A stretch of 23,348 nt of DNA from DATKZB01 sp035528235. GTDB lineage: Bacteria; Planctomycetota; Phycisphaerae; FEN-1346. Position 1 is the stretch's first letter. Each line of letters begins with the position of its first letter. A program made the translations under genes and the position numbers. This document shows positions 1-7,249 of the stretch, piece by piece. The notes below the pieces were generated by a model that saw only the letters and a program-made list of their open reading frames with translations, was not told where the DNA came from and searched no databases. The stretch lies in NCBI GenBank assembly GCA_035528235.1, contig DATKZB010000105.1, forward strand, positions 1-23,348. The letters are read 5' to 3'.

Positions 1-42
1 CGTAGGGTGACCATGTTCCAAGCGCAGAGCGGCGCGCCACAT

Positions 43-186
43 GTGCCACGGCTTGCTTGCAGGCCGTGAAAAGGATGTAGGCCGCGGCACGCCGCGGCCT
101 ACTCCGTGTCTCCTACACGTGCCACGGCTCGCCCGGGGCGAGCCGTGCCGGGTGCCACTGGCCACCGAGCCAGCCGGCCGTGGCAC
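43..186. repeat. Cluster of GTGC-type and GTAG-type hairpins
   Basis: This fills most of the gene-free left end (1-214). GTGC followed by a CACGGC/GCCGTG hairpin lies at 43-68. A perfect palindrome with 11-bp arms and loop CACG lies at 77-102 and has GTAG/CTAC ends. GTGC plus a 12-bp perfect stem (CACGGCTCGCCC with its complement, 1-nt loop) lies at 119-147. GTGCCAC (152-158) pairs with GTGGCAC (180-186) further on. The same GTGC-CACGGC design recurs at 5616-5788. No reading frame here is convincing. The cluster lies just past the 3' end of the sulfatase gene, so one of the hairpins may also act on that transcript's 3' end. Confidence 0.7.
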
Positions 187-214
187 ACGCTGAACACGTG
201 CCCCGCGCGAGGTC

Positions 215-1705
215 CTACCGGCCGGGCTTGGCGGCGGCCGGAGGGCCCATCAGGCGGGCGGCCAGTTCGTCGGAATCGCCGTAGAGGGCGCGAAGGCGGT
301 CGAGTTCGGCCTCCAGTTCCTTGCGGACCTGGGCGTAGGCCGGGTCGTCGTAGACGCTCTTGAGTTCGTGCGGGTCTTTCCGGAGGTCGAAGAGTTCCCA
401 GGCGTCGATGTCGTGGTAGAAATGGATGAGTTTGTGCCGCTTCGTCCGCACGCCGTAATGCCGCTTCACCATGTGGACGGCCGGGTACTCGTAATAGTGG
501 TAGTAGATGGACTCGCGCCAGTCGGCGGGCGTCCGGCCCTGGTAGAGCGGGCGGAGGCTCACCCCGTCCATGTCGGCCGGCGCCGCCTGGCCCGCGTAAT
601 CGAGAAACGTGGGGGCGAAGTCGATGTTCTGGGCCAGGGCCTCGCACACGCTGCCGGCCGCGATCTCGCGCGGGTAACGCACCAGGAACGGCATCCGCAG
701 CGATTCCTCGTACATGAACCGCTTGTCGAACCAGTTGTGGTCGCCCAGGTAGAAACCCTGGTCGGAGGTGTAGATGACGAGGGTGTCGTCGGCCAGGCCC
801 TCGGCGTCGAGGAAATCGAGCAGCCGGCCCACGTTGTCGTCGATCGAGGCGATGCACCGCAGGTAATCCTTGATGTACCGCTGGTACTTCCACTTCTTGA
901 GGGCCTCGCCCGCCAGGCCCTCGGGCGGCGGGCCCTTGAGGTCGCGGTTACTCAGGTGCTTGTCGATCCGCATCTCGGCGGCCGCCGCGGCGGGGCTGCG
1001 GCCCGAGTAGTCGTCGTCGAACGTCTCGGGTTCCGGAATGTCGCGGTCGTCGTACATCCGGGCGTGCTTGTCGTCGGGGTCCCACGAGCGATGGGGGGCC
1101 TTGTGATGGCACAGGAGGAGGAACGGCCGGGTCTTGTCGCGCCGCCGGAGCCACTCCATGGAGAGGTCCGTGATGATGTCGGCCACGTAGCCGGTGTGTT
1201 TCTTCTTCTCGCCCATCTCGATGAAGTCCGGGTTGTGATACACGCCCTGGCCGGGCAGGATGTTCCAGTAATCGAAACCCGTGGGATCGCTCGCCAGGTG
1301 CCACTTGCCGATCATGGCGGTCTGGTACCCGGCGGCCTGGAGGAGTTTCGGGCACGTCTGCTGCGACCCGTCGAACCGGCTGCCGTTGTGCACGAACCCG
1401 TTCTTGTGGCTGAACTTGCCGGTCAGGAAGACCGCGCGGCTGGGTCCGCAGATGGAGTTGGTGCAGAAACAGTTGTCGAGTCGCATGCCGCCCCGGGCGA
1501 TGCGGTCGATGTGGGGCGTCTGGTTGATGCGGCTGCCGTAGGCCCCGATGGCGTGCGAGGCGTGGTCGTCGGCCATGATGTACAGGATGTTGGGCCGCCG
1601 ACCGGCCGGCGGGCGGTCGGCCGCCGTCGAGCATCCGGGCAGCGCGGCCGCGGTGACGGCGGCGGTCCAGCGGAGAAACTCGCGTCGGCTCAGGCGTTTC
1701 ATCAT
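215..1705 (-). CDS. Exported sulfatase (formylglycine-dependent, Tat/lipoprotein signal)
   Basis: A 496-residue type I sulfatase that would hydrolyse sulfate esters, most likely on sulfated polysaccharide or glycan fragments. Seen: a Tat-like N-terminus (SRREFLR, residues 6-12) running into a lipobox LPGC with Cys25, then the family start NILYIMADD with the metal-binding Asp pair 46-47. The sulfatase signature CGPSR has the to-be-formylglycine Cys86. Downstream is a GKWHL motif and a TSDQGFYLGDH metal/active-site block. Length is normal for the family. The start is preceded by an AAGGGGG ribosome site; a second ATG directly follows the first. The Cys-type site needs a formylglycine-generating enzyme or anSME encoded elsewhere. 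The gene is transcribed away from the plus-strand block at 2256. The exact substrate cannot be read from sequence. Family assignment is secure. Confidence 0.95.
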   Translation of the reverse strand: MMKRLSRREFLRWTAAVTAAALPGCSTAADRPPAGRRPNILYIMADDHASHAIGAYGSRINQTPHIDRIARGGMRLDNCFCTNSICGPSRAVFLTGKFSHKNGFVHNGSRFDGSQQTCPKLLQAAGYQTAMIGKWHLASDPTGFDYWNILPGQGVYHNPDFIEMGEKKKHTGYVADIITDLSMEWLRRRDKTRPFLLLCHHKAPHRSWDPDDKHARMYDDRDIPEPETFDDDYSGRSPAAAAAEMRIDKHLSNRDLKGPPPEGLAGEALKKWKYQRYIKDYLRCIASIDDNVGRLLDFLDAEGLADDTLVIYTSDQGFYLGDHNWFDKRFMYEESLRMPFLVRYPREIAAGSVCEALAQNIDFAPTFLDYAGQAAPADMDGVSLRPLYQGRTPADWRESIYYHYYEYPAVHMVKRHYGVRTKRHKLIHFYHDIDAWELFDLRKDPHELKSVYDDPAYAQVRKELEAELDRLRALYGDSDELAARLMGPPAAAKPGR

Positions 1706-1745
1706 CGGCCCCCTTTCGCACCGTCACACACCGCTTGCCAGCCTC

Positions 1746-1773
1746 GTAGGGGCACGACATGTCGTGCCCCTAC
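1746..1773. repeat. Perfect 28-bp palindrome with GTAG/CTAC ends
   Basis: Arms GTAGGGGCACGACA and TGTCGTGCCCCTAC abut with no spacer, so this is a true dyad. It lies 41 bp upstream of the sulfatase start. It could be an operator, but the GTAG/CTAC ends match the palindrome at 77-102, which favours a dispersed repeat. The core ACATGT is the centre of symmetry. Confidence 0.7.
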
Positions 1774-1880
1774 AACACGGCCGGTCCTGCGGCCCTGGGT
1801 ATGTTGCAGCAGACGGGACGCCAATGCAAGCACGTGTTGCGCCGTCCGGCCCACATGGGCGGACCGGTCGGGTCTCGCGG

Positions 1881-1908
1881 TTGCATTGTCCGGCGGACGC
1901 GGTATGCT
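1881..1908 (+). promoter_or_regulatory. Putative sigma70-type promoter for the 1945 reading frame
   Basis: TTGCAT (1881-1886) and TATGCT (1903-1908) are separated by 16 bp, with the ATG at 1945 about 36 nt downstream. Pattern match only. Confidence 0.4.
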
Positions 1909-1944
1909 GACGGTGGTCAAGTCCTCGGCACACGGAGCCATCGG

Positions 1945-2226
1945 ATGGGCGAACCTCAGCCCCATCGGCCCACGTCGCTCCAGAAACTCCTGTTCTGGGC
2001 GATCCTGGGCGGCCTGTCGGTGTTCTTCGCCGAGATAACGATCGGCTCGTCGCCGTTCGCCTTTTTCGACGGCTGGGGCATCCTCGTCCTGTGCATCCGT
2101 GACGTCGTGAGGACCGCGCCGACCCAGGCCGGGCTCACGCCTTCGTTTAGCCGCGGCCGGCACGGCCGCGGGCGGCGCCGATGGACGCTCGATGGCCGTG
2201 CCCGTCGCCGTACCGGCGACGGCTAA
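1945..2226 (+). pseudogene. Truncated small membrane protein, C-terminus overwritten by a repeat
   Basis: The frame opens at an ATG 8 nt after a CGGAG ribosome-site-like sequence and downstream of a plausible promoter. Its first about 50 residues look like protein, not noise: a hydrophobic stretch LLFWAILGGLSVFFAE, then a polar turn with SSPFAFFDGWG and a second hydrophobic run ILVLCI. After about residue 55 the composition becomes arginine- and glycine-rich. From 2147 the frame is simply the sequence of a TTAG...CTAA repeat, and the stop codon TAA (2224-2226) is the repeat's own right end. I infer a gene whose 3' part was lost when the repeat arrived or during a deletion at that point. I do not recognise the family with confidence. 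Confidence 0.45.
2147..2226. repeat. REPIN-like inverted repeat pair, class A (copy 1)
   Basis: An 80-bp element running from TTAG to CTAA. The left unit is TTAG then the hairpin CGCGGCCG/CGGCCGCG. The right unit, read on the minus strand, is TTAG then CGTCGCCG/CGGCGACG. A near-identical 80-bp copy lies at 3289-3368 with about six mismatches. The element ends 30 nt before the ATG of the next gene. Confidence 0.85.
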
Positions 2227-2239
2227 ACGGCGCGATGGG

Positions 2240-2282
2240 CACAAGGAGGCGATTCATGGATGGATTCGGCTGGTGTGTGGCG
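2240..2282 (+). promoter_or_regulatory. Shared RBS plus signal-peptide-start cassette, copy 1
   Basis: This 43-nt segment (CACAAGGAGGC ... TGGTGTGTGGCG) spans the ribosome site AAGGAGG, the ATG at 2256 and the first nine codons. It matches 3558-3600 at 39 of 43 positions although the proteins that follow belong to different families. A further GGCGCG match lies between the cassette and the repeat edge in both places. Confidence 0.8.
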
Positions 2283-3239
2283 ATCGTGCTGGCGCTGGGC
2301 CTGGCCTCGGTCGCGGTGGCGGCGGAGCCGCCCGGCTGGGCCACCAGGGACCTGCGGGCCGGCATCATCGGGACCGACACGTCGCACGTCCCGGCGTTCA
2401 CGGGCGTGTTTCACAAGCATCCCGAGTGGCGGGTGAAGGTCGTCGCGGCGTTCAAGGGCGGCAGCGCCGATTTGCCGGACAGCGCGAACCGCGTCGAGAA
2501 GTTCGCCGCCGACATCCGCGACACGTTCGGCGTCGAGATCGTCGAGAGCATCGACGCCCTGCTCGCCAAGGTCGACGTCGTCCTCATCGAGAGCGTCGAC
2601 GGACGGCCGCACCTGGCGCAGGCCCGGCCCGTCTTGAAGGCGGGCAAACGCCTCTTCATCGACAAGCCGTTCACGGCGAGCCTGGCCGACGCGCGGGAGA
2701 TCGTGCACCTCTCGAAGGAGACCGGCACGCCGTTCTTCAGTTGCTCGTGCTCGCGGTTCCAGCCCGAGATATGGAAACTCCGGGCCGACGCCGGCGTCGG
2801 CAAGGTCGCCAAGGTCCAGGGCTCGGCCCCCTTCAACGTCGAGCCGCACCACCCGGACCTCTTCTGGTACGGCATCCACGGCGTCGAGGCGCTGTACACC
2901 GTCCTGGGTCCGGGGTGCGTGGCCGTGTCGCGCCGGGCCGAGGGCGACCTCGACATCACCACGGGCACCTGGAAGGACGGCCGCGTGGGCGTCTTCCGTG
3001 GCGTCCGCAAGGGCGACTACAAGCCCATCGTCAAGGTCTGGGGCGACGGCGGCGAGGTCGAGACGAAGGGCGGATTCGACTACAACGGCCTGGTGCGGAC
3101 GATGGCCGAGTTCTTCCACACCGGCCGGGCGCCCATCGACCCGGCCGAGACGCTCGAGATCGTCGAGTTCATGACGGCGGCCCAGATGAGCAAAGAGCGC
3201 AGCGGGGCCGAGGTCCGGCTGGAGGAACTCCGGAAGTAG
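2256..3239 (+). CDS. Exported Gfo/Idh/MocA-family oxidoreductase
   Basis: A 327-residue NAD(P)-dependent sugar or sugar-acid oxidoreductase-like protein. I chose the ATG at 2256 because it follows AAGGAGG and begins a clear signal peptide (GFGWCVAIVLALGLASVAVA, cut near AVA-AE). Upstream in-frame codons are repeat sequence. Mature protein: beta-alpha-beta start LRAGIIGTDTSH, then KRLFIDKPF with Lys137 at the position of the family's EKP catalytic lysine, then the C-terminal substrate/oligomer domain with HHPDLFWYGIHGVEAL. An exported form is common in Planctomycetota, where substrate and cofactor use are poorly known. The DKP variant keeps the lysine. Expression probably continues into 3574, although a 334-nt repeat cluster lies between. 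Substrate unknown; family assignment is strong. Confidence 0.93.
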   Translation: MDGFGWCVAIVLALGLASVAVAAEPPGWATRDLRAGIIGTDTSHVPAFTGVFHKHPEWRVKVVAAFKGGSADLPDSANRVEKFAADIRDTFGVEIVESIDALLAKVDVVLIESVDGRPHLAQARPVLKAGKRLFIDKPFTASLADAREIVHLSKETGTPFFSCSCSRFQPEIWKLRADAGVGKVAKVQGSAPFNVEPHHPDLFWYGIHGVEALYTVLGPGCVAVSRRAEGDLDITTGTWKDGRVGVFRGVRKGDYKPIVKVWGDGGEVETKGGFDYNGLVRTMAEFFHTGRAPIDPAETLEIVEFMTAAQMSKERSGAEVRLEELRK

Positions 3240-3288
3240 CCGCCCGTGCCTCGCCGCTCGCTTGCGCTCGCGGCTAGCGCCGCCTCGT

Positions 3289-3544
3289 TTAGCCGCGGCC
3301 GGCACGGCCGCGAGCAGCGCCGGTCGATGCTCGATGGCCGTTCCCGTCGCCGTACCGGCGACGGCTAAACGCCGCCCGTTAGCCGCCGTGCCGGCGACGG
3401 CTAAACGACAGCCGGCACGGCCGCGGGCATCGCCGCATCGCGTCGCCGTGCCGGCGACGGCTTAGCCCCGGGTGAACACACCCGGGGCGGCGCGACAATG
3501 AACACACTCCGCGCGCCGCCCCCCGTGTATTCACGGGGGGCTAA
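3289..3544. repeat. REP/REPIN cluster filling the gap between two genes
   Basis: Four repeat units occupy almost all of the 334-nt gap 3240-3573. Class A copy 2 is at 3289-3368 (80 bp, about six mismatches to 2147-2226). A 26-bp collapsed unit TTAGCCG...CGGCTAA is at 3379-3404. A piece at 3409-3461 retains the right-hand hairpin CGTCGCCG/CGGCGACG. A class B REPIN is at 3462-3544, where TTAGCCCCGGGTG-AACA-CACCCGGGGC pairs in outline with GCCCCCCGTG-TATT-CACGGGGGGC and CTAA. Just before the cluster, 3247-3277 contains a CTAG-type variant hairpin (CGCTCGCTTGCGCTCGCG) on the minus strand. Units abut or share edges, suggesting repeated insertion at, or rearrangement between, repeats. Confidence 0.85.
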
Positions 3545-3557
3545 GTGGCGCGTTTTA

Positions 3558-3600
3558 CACAAGGAGGCTATTCATGCACGGATTCGGTTGGTGTGTGGCG
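3558..3600 (+). promoter_or_regulatory. Shared RBS plus signal-peptide-start cassette, copy 2
   Basis: Matches 2240-2282 at 39 of 43 positions, including AAGGAGG, the ATG (3574) and the codons for GFGWCVA. As in copy 1, the ATG lies exactly 30 nt beyond the CTAA end of a REPIN, although the REPIN here is of a different class. Confidence 0.8.
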
Positions 3601-5610
3601 CTGGTCTTGCTGGTGGCGGCCGTCCGGGCGTCGGCGGCGGAGAGCCCGGGCGAAAACCTCAACGTCCTCGCGCCCGACGCCGGCGGTGGCGAGATGCTGC
3701 GGGCCTATCTGCTGGCCGAGTGCGGCACGTGTTTTGAGGCGCGCCGACAGGAGGCGGCCGCGCTCGATACGCCCGAGAAGATCATCGCGCGCCAGGACCG
3801 CCAACGCGCCGACTGGATGCGGGCCCTGGGCCCCCTGCCCGAGCGGACACCGCTCAATCCGCGGACCGTCGGCACACTCGACGCCGACGGGTACCGCGTC
3901 GAGAAGGTCATCTACGAGAGCCGGCCCAACCACCACGTTACCGCCAACCTGTACCTGCCCAAGGAGGGCACGCCGCCCTTCCCGGCGGTGCTCATCCCGT
4001 GCGGACACGACCGCAACGGCAAGGCCTGCGACGCCTACCAGACCGTCGCCATCGTGCTCGCGCGGCACGGGTTCGTGGTCCTGTGTTACGACCCCATCGG
4101 CCAGGGCGAACGGTGCCAGTTGCTCGACGAGACCGGCAAACCCAAGATCTGGGGCACGACCGAGCACACGCTGACCGACGTGGGCGCGCGGCTCGTCGGT
4201 TGGGGCGCTGCCACGTACCGCATCTGGGACGGCATCCGGTCCATCGATTATCTCGTGAGCCGGCCCGAGGTCGACGCGACACGCCTCGGGTGCACGGGTA
4301 ACTCGGGCGGCGGCACGATGACGTCGTACCTGATGACCACCGACGAGCGGATTTACGCGGCCGCGCCGTCGTGTTACATCACGTCGCTCGAGCGGCTCTT
4401 CGCCACCATCGGCCCGCAGGACGGCGAGCAGAACGTCACCGGCCAGGTGGCCGTGGGCATCGATCACGCCGATTACCTGACCATCCGGGCCCCCAAACCC
4501 ACGCTCGTCCTCACGGCCACGAAAGACTTCTTCGACATCGACGGGTCGTGGACGAGTTTCCGCGAGGCCAAGCGGCTGTACGGCATCCTGGGCCACGGCG
4601 AACGCGTCGAACTCTTCGAGTACCCCGACGGTCACGGGTTCACCAAGCCGCGACGCGAGGCCGCCCTGCGATGGATGAGGCGGTGGCTCCAGGGCATCGA
4701 CGAGCCCGCCGTCGAGCCGGAAATCGCCGTTCACAAAGACGAGGAACTCCAGGTCACCGGCTGCGGCCAGGTCGTCAAGGAACTGGGCGGCGTGACCGTG
4801 TGGGACCTGAACGTCGAGCGGGCCAAGGCCCTCGGGCCCGGGCGCGAGGCGTTCTGGCGCGACCGGCCCAAGGCCGAATGCCTGGCCGAGGTCCGGCGCC
4901 TGGCGGCCGTGCGGCCCACGACCGAGAAGCCCGCCGTCAAGGCCGTCGGCACCCTCGAACGCGACGGCTGCCGCATCGAGAAACTCCTCATCGAGCGGCC
5001 CGGCGAGGTGCCCGTGCCCGCCCTGCTCTTTCTGCCGGCCAAGCGCGACGGCAAGGTGCCGGCGGTCCTGTACGTCGACGGCCGCGGCAAGGCCGCCGAT
5101 GCCGGGGCCGGCGGCGCCATCGAGGCCATCGTCAAGGCCGGCCGGGCGGTCCTGGCCATCGACGCCCGCGGATTCGGCGAGACCGCCGTCACAAAACCCA
5201 AGGATTATTGGCACGACGAGTACCCGTTTGCCCACCTCGGCCTGCACCTGGCGCGGCCGCTGCTGGGCCAGCGCGTGGAAGACGTGCTCGCGGCCCTCGA
5301 CGTCCTGGCGGCGCGGGAGGAGATTGACGCGGCGAAAATCAGCATCACGGGCATCGAGCGCGGCGGGCCGGTGGCGCTGCACGCGGCGACGCTCGACGAG
5401 CGGCTCTCGGCCGTAACGATCGAGCGGTCCATCGAATCGTGGATGGACGTCGTGGCCACGCCGATGACCGAGGGTCAGTTGGGCCAGGTCGTCGCGGGGG
5501 TCCTGGCGTGTTACGACCTGCCGGACCTCGTCCGGGCCATCGGCCCGCGCCCCGTCGAGGTCCGTAACCCAGTAGACCCGACGGGCAAACCCAAGACGCC
5601 GGCGCCGTAG
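3574..5610 (+). CDS. Exported two-domain alpha/beta-hydrolase (acetyl xylan esterase-like), second domain inactive
   Basis: A 678-residue secreted hydrolase (signal peptide about residues 1-22) probably acting on esters of plant or algal polysaccharides. Domain 1 (about 100-395) has the nucleophile elbow GNSGGG with Ser244, acid candidate Asp318 (TKDFF) and His354 (DGHGF), a full triad. Domain 2 (about 475-670) repeats the fold (PAVLYVDGRG, VLAIDARGFGET), but its elbow reads GIERGG: Glu595 stands where the serine should be, so it is probably a non-catalytic partner or binding domain. The start is fixed by AAGGAGG at proper spacing. It lies in the plus-strand block with the Gfo/Idh/MocA and PmoA-like genes. 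It could also be a peptidase-like or glucuronoyl-esterase-like member; the esterase call is inference from family resemblance. Confidence 0.88.
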   Translation: MHGFGWCVALVLLVAAVRASAAESPGENLNVLAPDAGGGEMLRAYLLAECGTCFEARRQEAAALDTPEKIIARQDRQRADWMRALGPLPERTPLNPRTVGTLDADGYRVEKVIYESRPNHHVTANLYLPKEGTPPFPAVLIPCGHDRNGKACDAYQTVAIVLARHGFVVLCYDPIGQGERCQLLDETGKPKIWGTTEHTLTDVGARLVGWGAATYRIWDGIRSIDYLVSRPEVDATRLGCTGNSGGGTMTSYLMTTDERIYAAAPSCYITSLERLFATIGPQDGEQNVTGQVAVGIDHADYLTIRAPKPTLVLTATKDFFDIDGSWTSFREAKRLYGILGHGERVELFEYPDGHGFTKPRREAALRWMRRWLQGIDEPAVEPEIAVHKDEELQVTGCGQVVKELGGVTVWDLNVERAKALGPGREAFWRDRPKAECLAEVRRLAAVRPTTEKPAVKAVGTLERDGCRIEKLLIERPGEVPVPALLFLPAKRDGKVPAVLYVDGRGKAADAGAGGAIEAIVKAGRAVLAIDARGFGETAVTKPKDYWHDEYPFAHLGLHLARPLLGQRVEDVLAALDVLAAREEIDAAKISITGIERGGPVALHAATLDERLSAVTIERSIESWMDVVATPMTEGQLGQVVAGVLACYDLPDLVRAIGPRPVEVRNPVDPTGKPKTPAP

Positions 5611-5615
5611 CCCGT

Positions 5616-5869
5616 GTGCCACGGCCGGTCTTGTCCGGCCGTGCAGACAGGCGGCCCAACGCGCGGCGGGTGCGGGGACCCGCCGCGCACAAACTGGGTT
5701 GCCCCTTCACACGTGTGCCACGGCCGGTCTTGTCCGGCCGTGGGAATGGCTGGCGCGCCCCACGGCGGGGCAAGACCCGCCGTGGCACACGCGCGTTGTG
5801 CGTTGGTTACGGCCGTACGCGGCGGGTGCGGGGACCCGCCGCGCACGATCAAGGAGACCCGCCGCGCAC
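5616..5869. repeat. Array of GTGC-type hairpins in two classes
   Basis: The 354-nt gap 5611-5964 is mostly hairpins. GTGC plus a 9-bp stem CACGGCCGG with loop TCTTGT occurs at 5616-5643 and again, identical over 28 bp, at 5715-5742. A minus-strand relative with stem CACGGCGGG is at 5761-5788. A second class with stem GCGCGGCGGGT and 6-nt loop, followed by GCAC (GTGC on the minus strand), is at 5661-5690 and 5818-5846. A half copy is at 5857-5869. No gene is visible in the gap. The first hairpin starts 6 nt after the hydrolase stop, so it may also shape that mRNA's 3' end, but no U-tract follows. Confidence 0.8.
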
Positions 5870-5894
5870 AGAATCAGAGGCAGGCACGGATTCC

Positions 5895-5923
5895 TTGACA
5901 GCGCCGCGGGGCAGGCCTAATGT
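5895..5923 (+). promoter_or_regulatory. Strong putative sigma70-type promoter for the PmoA-like gene
   Basis: A consensus TTGACA (5895-5900), a 17-bp spacer and TAATGT (5918-5923), with the ATG 42 nt after the -10 box. This is the best -35/-10 match I saw in the window and suggests the 5965 gene starts its own transcript. Confidence 0.6.
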
Positions 5924-5964
5924 GAACGGGTCTGGAGTCCGGGACACTTTTTCGGGAGTCGGCC

Positions 5965-7212
5965 ATGAAAGTCGCGGTCCCGCCGAGAACGGCGGTTGTC
6001 CTGCTCTGGGCTGCCGCGCTGCTGGCGGCTACGCTGGTCGGCCCGGCCGCGGGCGCGGCCACGAAGTCGCTCGTCGTCGAGGCGGGTAAGCAGGACCGCG
6101 CCCACGTGCCGATGCACGTCGAGGTGCCCGCCGGCACGACCCAGGCCCGGGTGATTCTCCAAGGCAAAGACGTGCCCTGCCAGGTGGCTGAGGGCCAACT
6201 CTGGTGGATCCTCGACGCCCTGCCCGCCGGCGCCTCCCGGACCTACCAGGTCGAACTCGGCGCGGCCGCGCCCGCCGCCGAGGGCGGCGTCGCCATCCGC
6301 CAGACTGACGCGACCGTCGACATCCGGATCGCGGGCAAACCCTTTACCACGTATCACTTCACGAACCCCAAGATCGCCGGCCAGCAACTGCGGCGACCGT
6401 ACTTCTGGCCCGTCTACGGCCCCGGCCAGGTGACCATGACGCGGCCCTGGCCGCTGACCGACGAGGCCGTGCCCAAGAACGTCGCGAAGGACCACCCGCA
6501 CCACACGAGCCTCTGGGTGGCCCACGGCGACGTCAACGGCACCGACAACTGGTCCATCGCGGCGGGCGCCGGGTGGCAGGTCCACAAGACGTTCGAGACG
6601 GTGACGAGCGGCCCGGTCGTGGGCACGTTCCGCGAGGTGCTCGACTGGACCGACGCCCGGAAGAAACCCGTCCTGGCCGAGGTCCGGACCGTCCGCGTGT
6701 ACCGCCTGCCCGAGACGGCGCGGCTGCTGGACCTGGACATCGTGTTCCGCGCGGCATACGGGGCGGTCAAGTTCGGCGACACGAAAGAGGGCGGCCTGTG
6801 CGCCACGCGGATGCGGCCGGAGTTCCGAGCCGACGGCAAGGGCGGCACGGCGGGCCGGCTCGTCAACTCCGAGGGCCAGACCGCCGACGCCGCCTGGGGC
6901 AAGAAGGCCGCCTGGCTCGATTGTTCCGGTACCGTCGACGGCAAGCGGCTGGGCTACGCCCTCTTCGACGCCCCGGGCAACCTGCGGCACCCGACCACCT
7001 GGCACGCCCGGACGTACGGTCTGGCGACGGCCAACCCGTTCGGCCTCAAGCACTTCGACAAGGCAAACGAGAGCGGCGATTACACGCTCGAGGCCGGCAA
7101 GGAAACGACCCTGCGGTACCGCATCTACTTCCACCCGGGCGACGAGAAAGCGGCCCGCGTGGCCGACCGCTGGACCGACTTCGCCCAGCCGCCCACGGCC
7201 ATCTGGAAGTAG
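5965..7212 (+). CDS. Exported PmoA-like (DUF6807) family protein
   Basis: A 415-residue secreted protein of the family often labelled 'methane oxygenase PmoA' (DUF6807). That label is historical: the family is not a methane monooxygenase, and members in Planctomycetota and Bacteroidota sit among sugar-degradation genes. Seen: a signal peptide (VVLLWAAALLAATLVGPAAGA, cut near residue 32) and a beta-rich body. The family's histidine-rich block DHPHHTSLWVAHGDVNG is near residues 175-190. The C-terminal end is LRYRIYFHPGDE. The start follows a GGGAG-like site and a good promoter. The symporter starts 136 nt downstream on the same strand, so they may share a transcript. The molecular activity is unknown; a lectin or carbohydrate-active fold is a guess. 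Confidence 0.9.
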   Translation: MKVAVPPRTAVVLLWAAALLAATLVGPAAGAATKSLVVEAGKQDRAHVPMHVEVPAGTTQARVILQGKDVPCQVAEGQLWWILDALPAGASRTYQVELGAAAPAAEGGVAIRQTDATVDIRIAGKPFTTYHFTNPKIAGQQLRRPYFWPVYGPGQVTMTRPWPLTDEAVPKNVAKDHPHHTSLWVAHGDVNGTDNWSIAAGAGWQVHKTFETVTSGPVVGTFREVLDWTDARKKPVLAEVRTVRVYRLPETARLLDLDIVFRAAYGAVKFGDTKEGGLCATRMRPEFRADGKGGTAGRLVNSEGQTADAAWGKKAAWLDCSGTVDGKRLGYALFDAPGNLRHPTTWHARTYGLATANPFGLKHFDKANESGDYTLEAGKETTLRYRIYFHPGDEKAARVADRWTDFAQPPTAIWK

Positions 7213-7249
7213 AGACGCGGGCCGCCGGCAACCTTCTCTCACGTGCCGC

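Noticed and set aside
3568..5622. Very long antisense frame opposite the hydrolase (684 codons)
   Set aside because: It mirrors a well-supported gene, has an Arg/Gly/Asp/Val-rich composition and no recognisable motifs. Such open antisense frames are expected in high-GC DNA. The same applies to 7592-9361 (minus), 20332-22284 (minus), 12629-13882 (minus) and 368-2038 (plus).
5616..5869. Possible CRISPR array
   Set aside because: Repeats are self-complementary hairpins in both orientations with irregular spacing (about 16 to 70 nt) and mixed classes, and no cas genes are present.
5965..7212. Particulate methane monooxygenase subunit
   Set aside because: Despite the 'PmoA' family label, the protein has a signal peptide and a soluble beta-rich body, lacks the membrane helices of PmoA, and has no pmoB/pmoC neighbours.
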